Below, one piece after another: positions 30,556 to 38,899 of a DNA stretch of 52,250 bases. The stretch is from a candidate division CPR2 bacterium GW2011_GWC2_39_10 (GTDB lineage Bacteria; Patescibacteriota; CPR2), in contig LBVV01000007.1 of NCBI GenBank assembly GCA_000993275.1, positions 1 through 52,250 of the forward strand. The letters are read 5' to 3'. Within the stretch, counting starts at the first letter, position 1; each line of letters begins with the position of its first letter. The notes beneath the pieces were generated by a model. The model saw only the letters and a program-made list of their open reading frames with translations. It was not told the DNA's origin and ran no database searches. The position numbers were made by a program, and so were the translations under genes.

Positions 30556-30674
30556 TAAGAACATAGTTCTTTTGGTAATAGAGTACACCTTCTGGATTGG
30601 TTTTGTTGCTTGTTTGTATTCGGGTTATAGGTACTGGAAGAGATTATCTAGTCAATAGGAAAGCGAGGGTGACA

Positions 30675-30887
30675 ATGGCTAAGAAAGTTAGTAAAGACGG
30701 GGTGGTAACCTTTGATCCACCAGAGCCTACCGGTATTCCTGGTATTTATTGTGTCTGCATAATTACTGGTGAGGCTGCAAGAAAGTTGGATAGAGATCTA
30801 AGCGAGCGTATTGAGAAGGCCTTAGAACCAAATCGTAGATGGAGAGCAGAATCGATGGCGCATGCCAGAGATATTATTCTGGATTAA
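30675..30887 (+). CDS. Small hypothetical protein
   Basis: ATG at 30675; about 70 aa. Confidence 0.5.
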   Translation: MAKKVSKDGVVTFDPPEPTGIPGIYCVCIITGEAARKLDRDLSERIEKALEPNRRWRAESMAHARDIILD

Positions 30888-30897
30888 GGGGGAGGAT

Positions 30898-31155
30898 ATG
30901 AGCCTAGAAGACTATTTTAAGAGGAAGATAGAGGAACTAACAGGCTTTGAAAACCTGAACGATGATGCCCTAACGAAACTCGAGAAAGAAGCCGAAGAAA
31001 AATATCGGCTCGAAGGTACGTTTAGTGAGCTTGACCTGGGCAAATATGGCTACACCAATCCAGAGAGAGTTGCACAAATTGAACGTGAACTTGAGGCCAT
31101 GAAGCCAGGAGTAAGGCCAGAGCCATGCTTTTGTGGGCACAAAAAAGTTCAATAG
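30898..31155 (+). CDS. Hypothetical protein
   Basis: GGGGGAGGAT-ATG at 30898. Confidence 0.55.
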   Translation: MSLEDYFKRKIEELTGFENLNDDALTKLEKEAEEKYRLEGTFSELDLGKYGYTNPERVAQIERELEAMKPGVRPEPCFCGHKKVQ

Positions 31156-31918
31156 AAACGAGTGGGAGGTGAAACGGTTGAAACGAAGAAGGCCTAGAAA
31201 GATGCAAAAGGCTTGGGAAAATTGCCTTGAGAAAGGTATTAGCACTCAAGACTTGCAAGCTTTTGTTAAAACTCCTTTCTTGGGTGGATTGTGGTTCAAA
31301 GAAGAGGCTGGAGAATTACTACTGCAGAGAAGTTCTTCGGTGGAAGAAGTGCTTTTCGTAATTGAAAATATGCGTTCTCTTCGCCTTAAGGCCTGGGATA
31401 AACTCTGGGAGATTGAACCCACTGCTCATGCCTTAGTAAGAGTCATAAAATGGACTCGATCACTTAGGCGGAAAGCTTGGATGAAGTTATTGCAAATGGG
31501 TCCGGATAGAGACGACCTAATGACTGTCATTGAAAAGGCTAGAAACCTTCGTTGGGAGGCTTGGCGTAAGCTCATTGAAATTGGTCCCACAAACGAAAAT
31601 CTAGAAGAAATCATCAGATACCGTCACGGCAAGATGAAGTACGAAGCAACTAAAAGACTCCTCTCACAACGGCCTAGCAACAGGCAGCTCGGGACAATAA
31701 TGCTCTACGGTAACAGTAGGAAATTGACCCTTGAGTCGATGGAGGTGCTTATCAGCAACAATCCAGACATGGAGGACATCAAGTCAATTTACCACCACTA
31801 CCAGATGATTATTCCGGTAAGCAAGAGAAAGAGAAGGCTCAAGCACGAGGCTTGGGATAAGTTTAAGGATACTCCAGAAGGCCAACTCAAGAGTCTTCGT
31901 AGAATCAAGCTTTTCTAA
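31133..31918 (+). CDS. Helical-repeat (28-residue period) hypothetical protein
   Basis: Tandem LRxxAWxKLxxxGPxxxxLxxVIxxxR repeats; true start possibly TTG 31178 (GGGAGGTG upstream). Confidence 0.65.
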   Translation: MGTKKFNRNEWEVKRLKRRRPRKMQKAWENCLEKGISTQDLQAFVKTPFLGGLWFKEEAGELLLQRSSSVEEVLFVIENMRSLRLKAWDKLWEIEPTAHALVRVIKWTRSLRRKAWMKLLQMGPDRDDLMTVIEKARNLRWEAWRKLIEIGPTNENLEEIIRYRHGKMKYEATKRLLSQRPSNRQLGTIMLYGNSRKLTLESMEVLISNNPDMEDIKSIYHHYQMIIPVSKRKRRLKHEAWDKFKDTPEGQLKSLRRIKLF

Positions 31919-31934
31919 GGTGTAAAGAATTTAT

Positions 31935-31970
31935 TGAAGGGATCACGACAATGGATCGGATCCCTTCAAA
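31935..31970 (+). terminator. Terminator-like hairpin
   Basis: GAAGGGATC...GATCCCTTC. Confidence 0.6.
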
Positions 31971-31973
31971 GGG

Positions 31974-32023
31974 AGAGAATTTCGTTAAACATGTTAATCA
32001 CATGCTTACCCGAATTCTCTCTT
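31974..32023. terminator. Second hairpin
   Basis: GAGAGAATTtcgttaaacatgttaatcacatgcttacccgAATTCTCTC. Confidence 0.5.
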
Positions 32024-32224
32024 TTCATTTACTTAAAATCTCTTAGGAAACCCTTAATTTTTTATTAACTTCTTTGACAATTCCCTTATGCTTGTGATAC
32101 AAGATTGATTAACAGTTAAATATATTACAAGCGAGGGCCTTAAGGGCTCTTATTTAATAGGAGGGAGAAAAGGAATATATTAAGAGTTATCTTCGGTTCC
32201 TCTTGTATTCCTTTTTGTTTTTGA

Positions 32225-32488
32225 AATTTTTCCGCACTTAGTGATGGACTGCAGGCGATCTTTCCTGGGGCTTTGGGAGACGTGATTATTAACCATGGGA
32301 AGCATGTAACCTCTATTTATGACCATTTGGATACTATTGGTGTAAAAGTCGGGAACGTTGTTGAAATAGGCGGAATAATCGGTACTCTTGGTGATACCGG
32401 CTGGTCAACCGGCCCCCATCTTCATTTTCAGATTAACGTCTTTGGAATCCCCGTCAATCCAAGGGTGTTTTTGGAGGGGGCGCCGTAG
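32225..32488 (+). pseudogene. Truncated M23 (LytM) peptidase fragment
   Basis: SDGLQAIFPGALGDVIINHGKHVTSIYDHL...TGPHLHFQINVFGIPVNPRVFLE; lacks the N-terminal half and the first zinc ligand; stop TGA immediately upstream at 32222. Confidence 0.75.
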
Positions 32489-32511
32489 AAACAAGAGATC
32501 TCTTAATAATG

Positions 32512-33042
32512 TTAAGCTAAAAATTCCTTGATATTTAAATTTTCATCAATTACAAAACCCTCAGCTTCATCATAATTCTTTTCTGGCTTTTTTATATCTT
32601 TACCCTCGATAACCTTTTCGGCTCTAATCATAGTACCTTCATGAGAGGTGATTAAAGCATTGCCATCTCCTTGAAGTCTTGCAAAAATCTCCTTTATTAA
32701 AGAAACTAATTTTTCTCCCGCAATCTTTAGGGGCCCATGAAGTTCCGGAATTGCTAAAAGAGCGCCAATTGCTCCACATGGATGAGTTTTTCTAATTTCA
32801 TTAAATTGAGATACTTGTTCTTCGGTCATAGCTAATTCTCCGGCTCGATCATCGATTTTTGGCTCCTTGCCCGAAAGAATTTTTGCTGTCTCTATTGTAC
32901 GGTCTCGATTTGAGGAGATTACTAAATCAAACTTTGGTAATTTTTTCGCTACTTCTTTGCACTTCCCAATTCCTTCTGGATTTAGTTGATCTTTTCCCAA
33001 AAAATCCCAGTTTGCATGACGTAAAACGTATATTCTCTTCAT
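32512..33042 (-). CDS. Histidine phosphatase family protein
   Basis: IYVLRHANWDF, VISSNRDRTIETAKIL, ALITSHEGTM. Confidence 0.85.
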   Translation of the reverse strand: MKRIYVLRHANWDFLGKDQLNPEGIGKCKEVAKKLPKFDLVISSNRDRTIETAKILSGKEPKIDDRAGELAMTEEQVSQFNEIRKTHPCGAIGALLAIPELHGPLKIAGEKLVSLIKEIFARLQGDGNALITSHEGTMIRAEKVIEGKDIKKPEKNYDEAEGFVIDENLNIKEFLA

Positions 33043-33179
33043 GGGGAGATTATATCATAATATAAAACCTTTGATTAGCTGTTATGTTATCTTCCAATTT
33101 TTGGCTTAAAATAGTATAATTATGGAAACTACAATAAAGAAAAGTTGGAAGGTTGTAAGTTATTAAACTTGGAGTACTA

Positions 33180-33359
33180 ATGGCAAAAAGACTAAAAATT
33201 GGCGACATTGTAGAAATTGAAACTAAAAAAGGTCTGGCATATATCCAGTACGTTTATCATCATGATGAACCACCTCGGTATGGCAGACTGATCAGAGTTC
33301 TTCCAGGTTTTTTTGATAAAACTCCAGCCTCTTTTTCCGAATTGGTTAAACAAAAGTAA
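33180..33359 (+). CDS. 59-aa protein MAKRLKIGDIVEIETKKGLAYIQYVYHHDEPPRYGRLIRVLPGFF..., possibly Imm26-like
   Basis: Read directly; absent from the ORF track (below length cutoff). Confidence 0.6.
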   Translation: MAKRLKIGDIVEIETKKGLAYIQYVYHHDEPPRYGRLIRVLPGFFDKTPASFSELVKQK

Positions 33360-33370
33360 ATAAAGGTTAT

Positions 33371-33613
33371 ATGCACATAGTTGGCAATGAGCCAGTTTCA
33401 GAAGAGTTCAACAAATTGCCACTGTTTCGAGCTCGAGGAGGTATTGACACTGATGGCAAAGTTGTCTCGTGGTGGTTATGGGACGGAGAGAAAGAATGGA
33501 AAATAGGAAACTTAACGCCAGAGCAACGAAAACTTCCAATACGAGAAGTAATAAATGACACTTTGCTGATTGAGAGGATAGAGTCAGGTTGGAAGCCAGA
33601 AGAAACATGCTAA
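33371..33613 (+). CDS. Hypothetical protein
   Basis: 80-aa ORF. Confidence 0.55.
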   Translation: MHIVGNEPVSEEFNKLPLFRARGGIDTDGKVVSWWLWDGEKEWKIGNLTPEQRKLPIREVINDTLLIERIESGWKPEETC

Positions 33614-33727
33614 TTGATTTTTAAATTGCAATATCTACAGCGTTAAGGTTAATAAGGAACTGATAATTAAAGACGTTTGCGTCGAAGAATATAATGAAAG
33701 AGTTTCTAAATATATAAAGGAGCGAAC

Positions 33728-33997
33728 ATTCCAAAACCATATGATATAGAATGCGAAATAATTTCAGTAAAGGGTAACTGCCGATTAGGTCACCAAGTTG
33801 GCGAAAAGTTTATAATTAAAAGCATGAAAATAGATCATCCCATTTGCACCGAACTTCTCTATAACATGATGCCTTGGATGCAAACTTTAGCCTTCGGCGG
33901 TGAGGTTCCTTGGGATGAAGATGGAGTTGTGGTCAGGATGTGCCCCGATACCGGTAATGCTGTGGAAGTTAGAATGAGAGCAATAAAGGAGGCTTAA
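33728..33997 (+). CDS. TIGR04076-like small protein, apparent ATT start
   Basis: IPKPYDIECEIISVKGNCRLGHQVGEKFIIKS...MMPWMQTLAFGGEVPWDEDGVVVRMCPDTGNAVEVRM; AAAGGAG upstream; not in the track. Confidence 0.7.
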   Translation: MPKPYDIECEIISVKGNCRLGHQVGEKFIIKSMKIDHPICTELLYNMMPWMQTLAFGGEVPWDEDGVVVRMCPDTGNAVEVRMRAIKEA

Positions 33998-34327
33998 ATG
34001 AAATTTAGTGATTTGCCAGCTTGGATTGAAAAACAAAGTGGCAGGCTCAGAGCTCAGTATCCAAATGAAGACGAAGAAAAACGAACTTACGTCCGTACAA
34101 TCAAATTAGTTGAGGAAGTTGGTGAGCTTTGCAATGAAATCCTAATTGCCGGTGATCAGCAAAGACCCTCAAAGGCAGAAAATCATGATAAAGACAATTT
34201 AAGCCATGAATTTGCCGATGTCTTAATAGTAACCTTGCTTCTCGCTAATCAGCTAGGCGTTGATGTTGAAAAAGCACTAGAATCAAAAATTGAAAAAATC
34301 AATGCTAGGTATAATGAAAATGTATGA
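33998..34327 (+). CDS. MazG-like nucleotide pyrophosphohydrolase
   Basis: KLVEEVGELCNEI...LSHEFADVLIVTLLLANQLGVDVEKALESKIEKINARY. Confidence 0.85.
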   Translation: MKFSDLPAWIEKQSGRLRAQYPNEDEEKRTYVRTIKLVEEVGELCNEILIAGDQQRPSKAENHDKDNLSHEFADVLIVTLLLANQLGVDVEKALESKIEKINARYNENV

Positions 34328-34922
34328 GATAGAGCTAAGAGCACTCATTAATGATTTCGCTGCTATAAAAAAGAAACTAGATAGCTTTGCGAGTCTAGTA
34401 AAAGATGGTGAAAGAGAAGCTACAATTTTTTTGTCTAACCCTCATAAGAAGGATTTTGATTTAAGGCTTAAGTTTAAAAAAGATAAGTATTTCCTAAGCT
34501 TTAAAAGCGATCCTTCAAAAAACGTGAGGAAAGAAATTGAATCGGATATTTCTGATCCGGAAGCTATTTATGAAATGCTCATTAACTCGGGTTTTGAGAC
34601 TCAGCTTATCGTTGCTAGAATAAATTATTTATATAATTATGGTGGCTATGACATTCTTCTAAATGAAATAATCGACTGGGGCAATGCTATTGAAGTAGAA
34701 AAAATGGTAGATGGCAAAGAAGACACCGAAAAAGTTGAAAAGGAAATGAAAGAATTTATGAATCGTCAACTAGACATAAAAGAATTACTTAATCGAGAGG
34801 AATTGGTTCGTTTGAACGGCATATATAAAAACAAAGCTGATTTTGATAAAATAAAAGCAGATGATTTAATAGCTTTTGTTAGTGGAGAGATAGATAATAT
34901 AAGTTTTTTAAAGGACAAGTAA
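34320..34922 (+). CDS. CYTH-domain protein
   Basis: MYEIELRAL (ExE motif); ATG 34320 overlaps the preceding gene; track start 34290. Confidence 0.65.
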   Translation: MYEIELRALINDFAAIKKKLDSFASLVKDGEREATIFLSNPHKKDFDLRLKFKKDKYFLSFKSDPSKNVRKEIESDISDPEAIYEMLINSGFETQLIVARINYLYNYGGYDILLNEIIDWGNAIEVEKMVDGKEDTEKVEKEMKEFMNRQLDIKELLNREELVRLNGIYKNKADFDKIKADDLIAFVSGEIDNISFLKDK

Positions 34923-35558
34923 TTGATAAAAAAATTAGCATGCAAAAGCGGATCAAAAAAAATCTCCAAAGAGGTTTTTGATCGAGAATTTAAATATATG
35001 ATTAGCGATATTGAGGAGTTAGTAGAAGAAGCATGTAAAAAAGACGCTAATATTTTTGGCTATGGGAGCTGGAGCCATCATATTGTTGGGGTGGTAAAGT
35101 ATGCGAAATTGTTGGCACGTAAATTAGGAGCTGATGAGGAAATCATTGAACTTGCGGCACTTCTTCACGATTATGCATCGGTGCTAGACAAGAATTTATA
35201 TCCAGATCATCATATTCATGGGGCAAGGCTTGCAGAGGAAATTCTAAAGCCATATAATTATTCTCAAGAAAAAATTGAAAAGATTAAGGATTGTATTTTT
35301 ACTCATCGTGCAAGTAAAGATATTATATACAAGTCGGTTGAGGCAAGGATTATCGCTTCAGCTGATGCTATGGCACATTTTGACAATGTAAATTCTTTGC
35401 TTTATCTTGCTTTTGTAAAACATGAGATGGAGATTGATGAAGGCACGAATTGGGTACTCGAAAAGCTTAAAAGAAGCTGGGAAAAACTAATGCCAGAAGC
35501 AAGAGAAATGATGCGTAAAAGATATGCAGCTATTAAAATAATTTTAGATAAAGGTTAG
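34923..35558 (+). CDS. HD domain protein
   Basis: SWSHHIVGVVKYAKLLARKLGAD...AALLHDYAS...HHIHGARLAEEIL. Confidence 0.85.
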   Translation: MIKKLACKSGSKKISKEVFDREFKYMISDIEELVEEACKKDANIFGYGSWSHHIVGVVKYAKLLARKLGADEEIIELAALLHDYASVLDKNLYPDHHIHGARLAEEILKPYNYSQEKIEKIKDCIFTHRASKDIIYKSVEARIIASADAMAHFDNVNSLLYLAFVKHEMEIDEGTNWVLEKLKRSWEKLMPEAREMMRKRYAAIKIILDKG

Positions 35559-35596
35559 GTATTAAATTAGATTTTATTTATGAAAGGAGAATATTA

Positions 35597-36172
35597 ATGG
35601 CGCAAGTAGACATTTTGATTAAAGGCTATAACCAAGAGGTAAGTGAAGAATTGCACAAATACGCCTCAACAACCACTTTGGTAAGATCGGGCGAATTTAA
35701 TATTGTTGTTGATCCGGGAACTCATAAGTCAACAGATCTGTATGTGCAAGCTTTAAGGGATTTTGATTTAACACCAGATGATATAACCCAGGTATTTACA
35801 ACCCACGAGCATCTTGATCACACAAGAGATATTCCGTTTTTTAAGAATGCCACGGTAATTGACGGTGTAGGTTTTCATAAAGCAGACGAACACCGTTTTG
35901 ACGAAAGTGAAGAGCTAGAAATTGCCCCGGGCGTTAAAAGAATTGCCACTCCGGGTCACGGGCAAGAAGACCAGCATGCTTCTTTGCTGGTTGAAACAGA
36001 TGGGGGAGTAATTTGTATAGCCGGCGATGTATGGTGGAACGAGGATTTTACTCCGGTTGAGGATCCTTATGCCAGCGACCAAAAAGCCTTAGAAGAGAGC
36101 CGCAAAAAAATTCTAGAACTTGCCGACTATATAATTCCCGGACATGGGGGAATGGTGAAGGTGAAAAAATGA
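35597..36172 (+). CDS. MBL-fold metallohydrolase
   Basis: TTHEHLDHTRD...TPGHGQEDQHA...IAGDVWW. Confidence 0.9.
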   Translation: MAQVDILIKGYNQEVSEELHKYASTTTLVRSGEFNIVVDPGTHKSTDLYVQALRDFDLTPDDITQVFTTHEHLDHTRDIPFFKNATVIDGVGFHKADEHRFDESEELEIAPGVKRIATPGHGQEDQHASLLVETDGGVICIAGDVWWNEDFTPVEDPYASDQKALEESRKKILELADYIIPGHGGMVKVKK

Positions 36173-36624
36173 CAAATAAACTTGCAAATTTTCTAGTCAA
36201 GGCTAAAAAGAATACTTACGCTAGTATTGGAGAGGGCGGGGAAATAAGACTAGAAGATGGTGCTAAGGAATTATCATATAAAGATGAAGATTTTAGCTAT
36301 AGGGACCGATATTATGGTTCAAAGGATTTTGCGGGAGAGGAAATTGTATGGCAAGGCGGCAAAGTTATTTGGGGCATGAATTATTATGGAATGACGACTA
36401 AAGATGATATCGATGCGGAAAAAGTTTATTCATTTCTTAAGCTAGCCTTAAGCAATGTAACTACGGAGATGCCTTTTAGAGGCCCGGAAAATTTAAAGAA
36501 AGACAATTGCGAATATGTTAACAAGATAGAGGGTAGTTTAAAAAGTTTTTGCGGCAAAGAAGAAATATTATTAAATGGCCAGGTGGTATATCAGCTCTAT
36601 TATCATGGCGGAAGGATAAGGTAA
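36169..36624 (+). CDS. DUF5680-like protein
   Basis: LEDGAKELSYKDEDFSYRDRYYGSKDFAGEEIVWQGGKVIWGMNYYG. Confidence 0.75.
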   Translation: MTNKLANFLVKAKKNTYASIGEGGEIRLEDGAKELSYKDEDFSYRDRYYGSKDFAGEEIVWQGGKVIWGMNYYGMTTKDDIDAEKVYSFLKLALSNVTTEMPFRGPENLKKDNCEYVNKIEGSLKSFCGKEEILLNGQVVYQLYYHGGRIR

Positions 36625-36634
36625 CGAGGCAACT

Positions 36635-37225
36635 ATGGATCAGGAATTCGAAGTTAAATTTTTAGAAATTAATCCCAAAGAGGTAGAACAAAAGCTTGTT
36701 AAATTGGGCGCCAAGAAGGTTTTTGACAAAGTCTTTAGGGTTAGAATATTTGATTATCCCGACTTAAGATTGCATAATGATGCTGCCTGGTTTAGGGTCA
36801 GAGATGAAGGCGACAAAATTACCATGGCTTTTAAAAAAAGGCTAGGCATAGACACTACGGGCAAGGCAAATGATCTTGGTATGCAGGAACATGAGGTTGA
36901 AGTTAATGATTTTGAAACCGCTTGCAACATTATGTTTAGCTTAGGGTTAATCCAAAAATTCTACGAGGAAAAAAGAAGAATTCGTTATTTGCTTGATAAT
37001 TTAGAATTCGACATTGACCACTGTCCGGGCATAAAACCTTTTTTGGAAATAGAGGCTCCTTCTTGGGAAAAAGTAGATAAAGCAATTTCTTTGTTAGATC
37101 TTGATCCTAAAGATAAGAAAGTTTGCTCAGCTTATCAGATATATGAGACTCATGGAATTAATATGCTGGAATATGAAGAGTTTAGGTTTGACAGCTTGGT
37201 TAAAAGAAAAAAGAAAATCGGTTAA
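36635..37225 (+). CDS. Class IV adenylate cyclase-like CYTH protein
   Basis: MDQEFEVKFLEI (ExExK); FRVRDEG; FDIDHCPGIKPFLEIEAPS. Confidence 0.85.
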   Translation: MDQEFEVKFLEINPKEVEQKLVKLGAKKVFDKVFRVRIFDYPDLRLHNDAAWFRVRDEGDKITMAFKKRLGIDTTGKANDLGMQEHEVEVNDFETACNIMFSLGLIQKFYEEKRRIRYLLDNLEFDIDHCPGIKPFLEIEAPSWEKVDKAISLLDLDPKDKKVCSAYQIYETHGINMLEYEEFRFDSLVKRKKKIG

Positions 37226-37317
37226 AAAAGAGACTGGCGGGACTTGCAACTTCTCCCCGAAGCTCCAAGGCTGGTTGAAAAGGAATATAATGTTTTAAAA
37301 GGGTTCTTGGAGAGTTA

Positions 37318-37761
37318 TTGAAAATGAAAAAGCAAACGTCAATAATTATTGGATTAAAGGATGACAAAGTTCTCTTGGGTATGAAAAAGAGAGGTTTTGG
37401 CGAAGGTTATTGGAATGGTTTTGGCGGTAAAAGAAACGAAAGTGAAACCATGACCGAAGCTGCTCTTAGAGAAGTTGAGGAAGAAGCCGGAATTCTTCCA
37501 ACTGATTTAAAAGAGGTTGGAATAATTGAGTTTGATACTTTTACAACTCATATATATACATTTTCAAATTATGAAGGCAAGTTGGCAGAAACCGAGGAAA
37601 TGAAGCCCGAATGGTTCGATAGAAATAATTTGCCCTACGACAAAATGTGGGAAGGCGATAAAATCTGGTTTCCTCTGGTTCTAGATGGCAAATGCTTTAA
37701 CGCCGAATTTATATTTGAAGGTAAAACTTTAACCGAATGCCATATTAGGATTAGAAAGTAG
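37318..37761 (+). CDS. NUDIX hydrolase (8-oxo-dGTP diphosphatase-like)
   Basis: GFGGKRNESETMTEAALREVEEEAGI. Confidence 0.92.
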   Translation: MKMKKQTSIIIGLKDDKVLLGMKKRGFGEGYWNGFGGKRNESETMTEAALREVEEEAGILPTDLKEVGIIEFDTFTTHIYTFSNYEGKLAETEEMKPEWFDRNNLPYDKMWEGDKIWFPLVLDGKCFNAEFIFEGKTLTECHIRIRK

Positions 37762-37766
37762 TCAGA

Positions 37767-38207
37767 ATGGATCATCTAGCCATAATGAAAAAGTCCTGGG
37801 GTCTAACTGAAAAGATTCTTATGGGACAAAAGAAAATTGAATCAAGATGGTATAAAGCTAAGGTCGCTCCTTGGGATAGGATTAAAGAAGGAGAAGTCAT
37901 CTATTTTAAGAATTCTGGGGAACCAGTAACGCTTAAAGCAGAGGTTGAGAAGGTCTTGCAATTCTCCAATTTAACGCAAGACAAAGTTAAAGGAATTCTT
38001 ACTGAATACGGAGAACTTGATGGCATCGAAAATAATCAAATAAACGATTTTTATCATTTTTTTAAAGATAAGAATTACTGCATGTTAATTTTTTTGACAA
38101 ACCCTCAAAAAGTTAAGCCATTTAATATTGATAAAACAGGCTTTGGAATGATGTCGGCTTGGTTAATGGTTGATGATATAGAAAAAATTAAGGTCAGCAG
38201 CGTATGA
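37767..38207 (+). CDS. ASCH-domain-like protein
   Basis: EKILMGQKKIESRWYKAKVAPWDRIKEGEVIYFKNSGEPV. Confidence 0.75.
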   Translation: MDHLAIMKKSWGLTEKILMGQKKIESRWYKAKVAPWDRIKEGEVIYFKNSGEPVTLKAEVEKVLQFSNLTQDKVKGILTEYGELDGIENNQINDFYHFFKDKNYCMLIFLTNPQKVKPFNIDKTGFGMMSAWLMVDDIEKIKVSSV

Positions 38208-38857
38208 AGATAATTTCATGGAATGTTAATGGGCTTAGGTCAGCTAGCGATAAAGGATTTCTTGATTATATTTTGCAAGAAAATGCTGATGTTGTCTGTT
38301 TACAAGAAATTAAGGCTCATTTTAGTCAGTTAGGCAATAATATAGCTAATATTCCTAACTACAACCTTTATTTAAATGAAGCCCAAAAGGCCGGTTACAG
38401 CTATCTTACAGAGAAGCGGCAATTATGGAGTTTGGCAATAGCAACGATTTTTGGGGTTATTGCTCAATTTTTGGCTACAATAGTCTGGCTATCCTTCATT
38501 GATTGGAGAGCGGCAGTAATAGTCGGTGTCGTTGAGTGGCTCGGTTTGGGACTGGTTGCTAACTTCTTTGCAACCATGGCCAACTTTAATGTTAAAACCG
38601 CCGCCACAAGAGGTCTTTTTAAATGGCCCGGGAACTTTAAGAGTGTTCCGCATTTCAGTTTAGCTCTTGACAATGCCATGATTTATCGAAATATGATAAT
38701 CCAAGATATTTTGGTTAGCATGATTTTTGGCCTTCTAGGTTTTTCTTTAATAGTCATTTTGCGCTGTGAGGACTACTTTATGGAGCATTATGATGAAAAT
38801 GGCCATCTCAAAAAAGGAAATCCGGATACAGTAGATCCAGAAAAACTTCTTTGGTAG
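38204..38857 (+). CDS. Chimeric ORF: exonuclease III N-terminus fused to an unrelated membrane protein
   Basis: MKIISWNVNGLRSASDKGFLDYILQENADVVCLQEIKA then YLTEKRQLWSLAIATIFGVIAQFLATIVWL hydrophobic domain. Confidence 0.85.
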   Translation: MKIISWNVNGLRSASDKGFLDYILQENADVVCLQEIKAHFSQLGNNIANIPNYNLYLNEAQKAGYSYLTEKRQLWSLAIATIFGVIAQFLATIVWLSFIDWRAAVIVGVVEWLGLGLVANFFATMANFNVKTAATRGLFKWPGNFKSVPHFSLALDNAMIYRNMIIQDILVSMIFGLLGFSLIVILRCEDYFMEHYDENGHLKKGNPDTVDPEKLLW

Positions 38858-38899
38858 TCGAAAATCCTGTAGTATCTGCATAATACATTTACAAGTACT

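Noticed and set aside
33630-33750. Open frame KVNKELIIKDVCVEEYNERVSKYIKERTFQNHMI before the TIGR04076-like gene
   Set aside because: No start codon, short, overlaps the next gene; may be a decayed remnant but cannot be supported.
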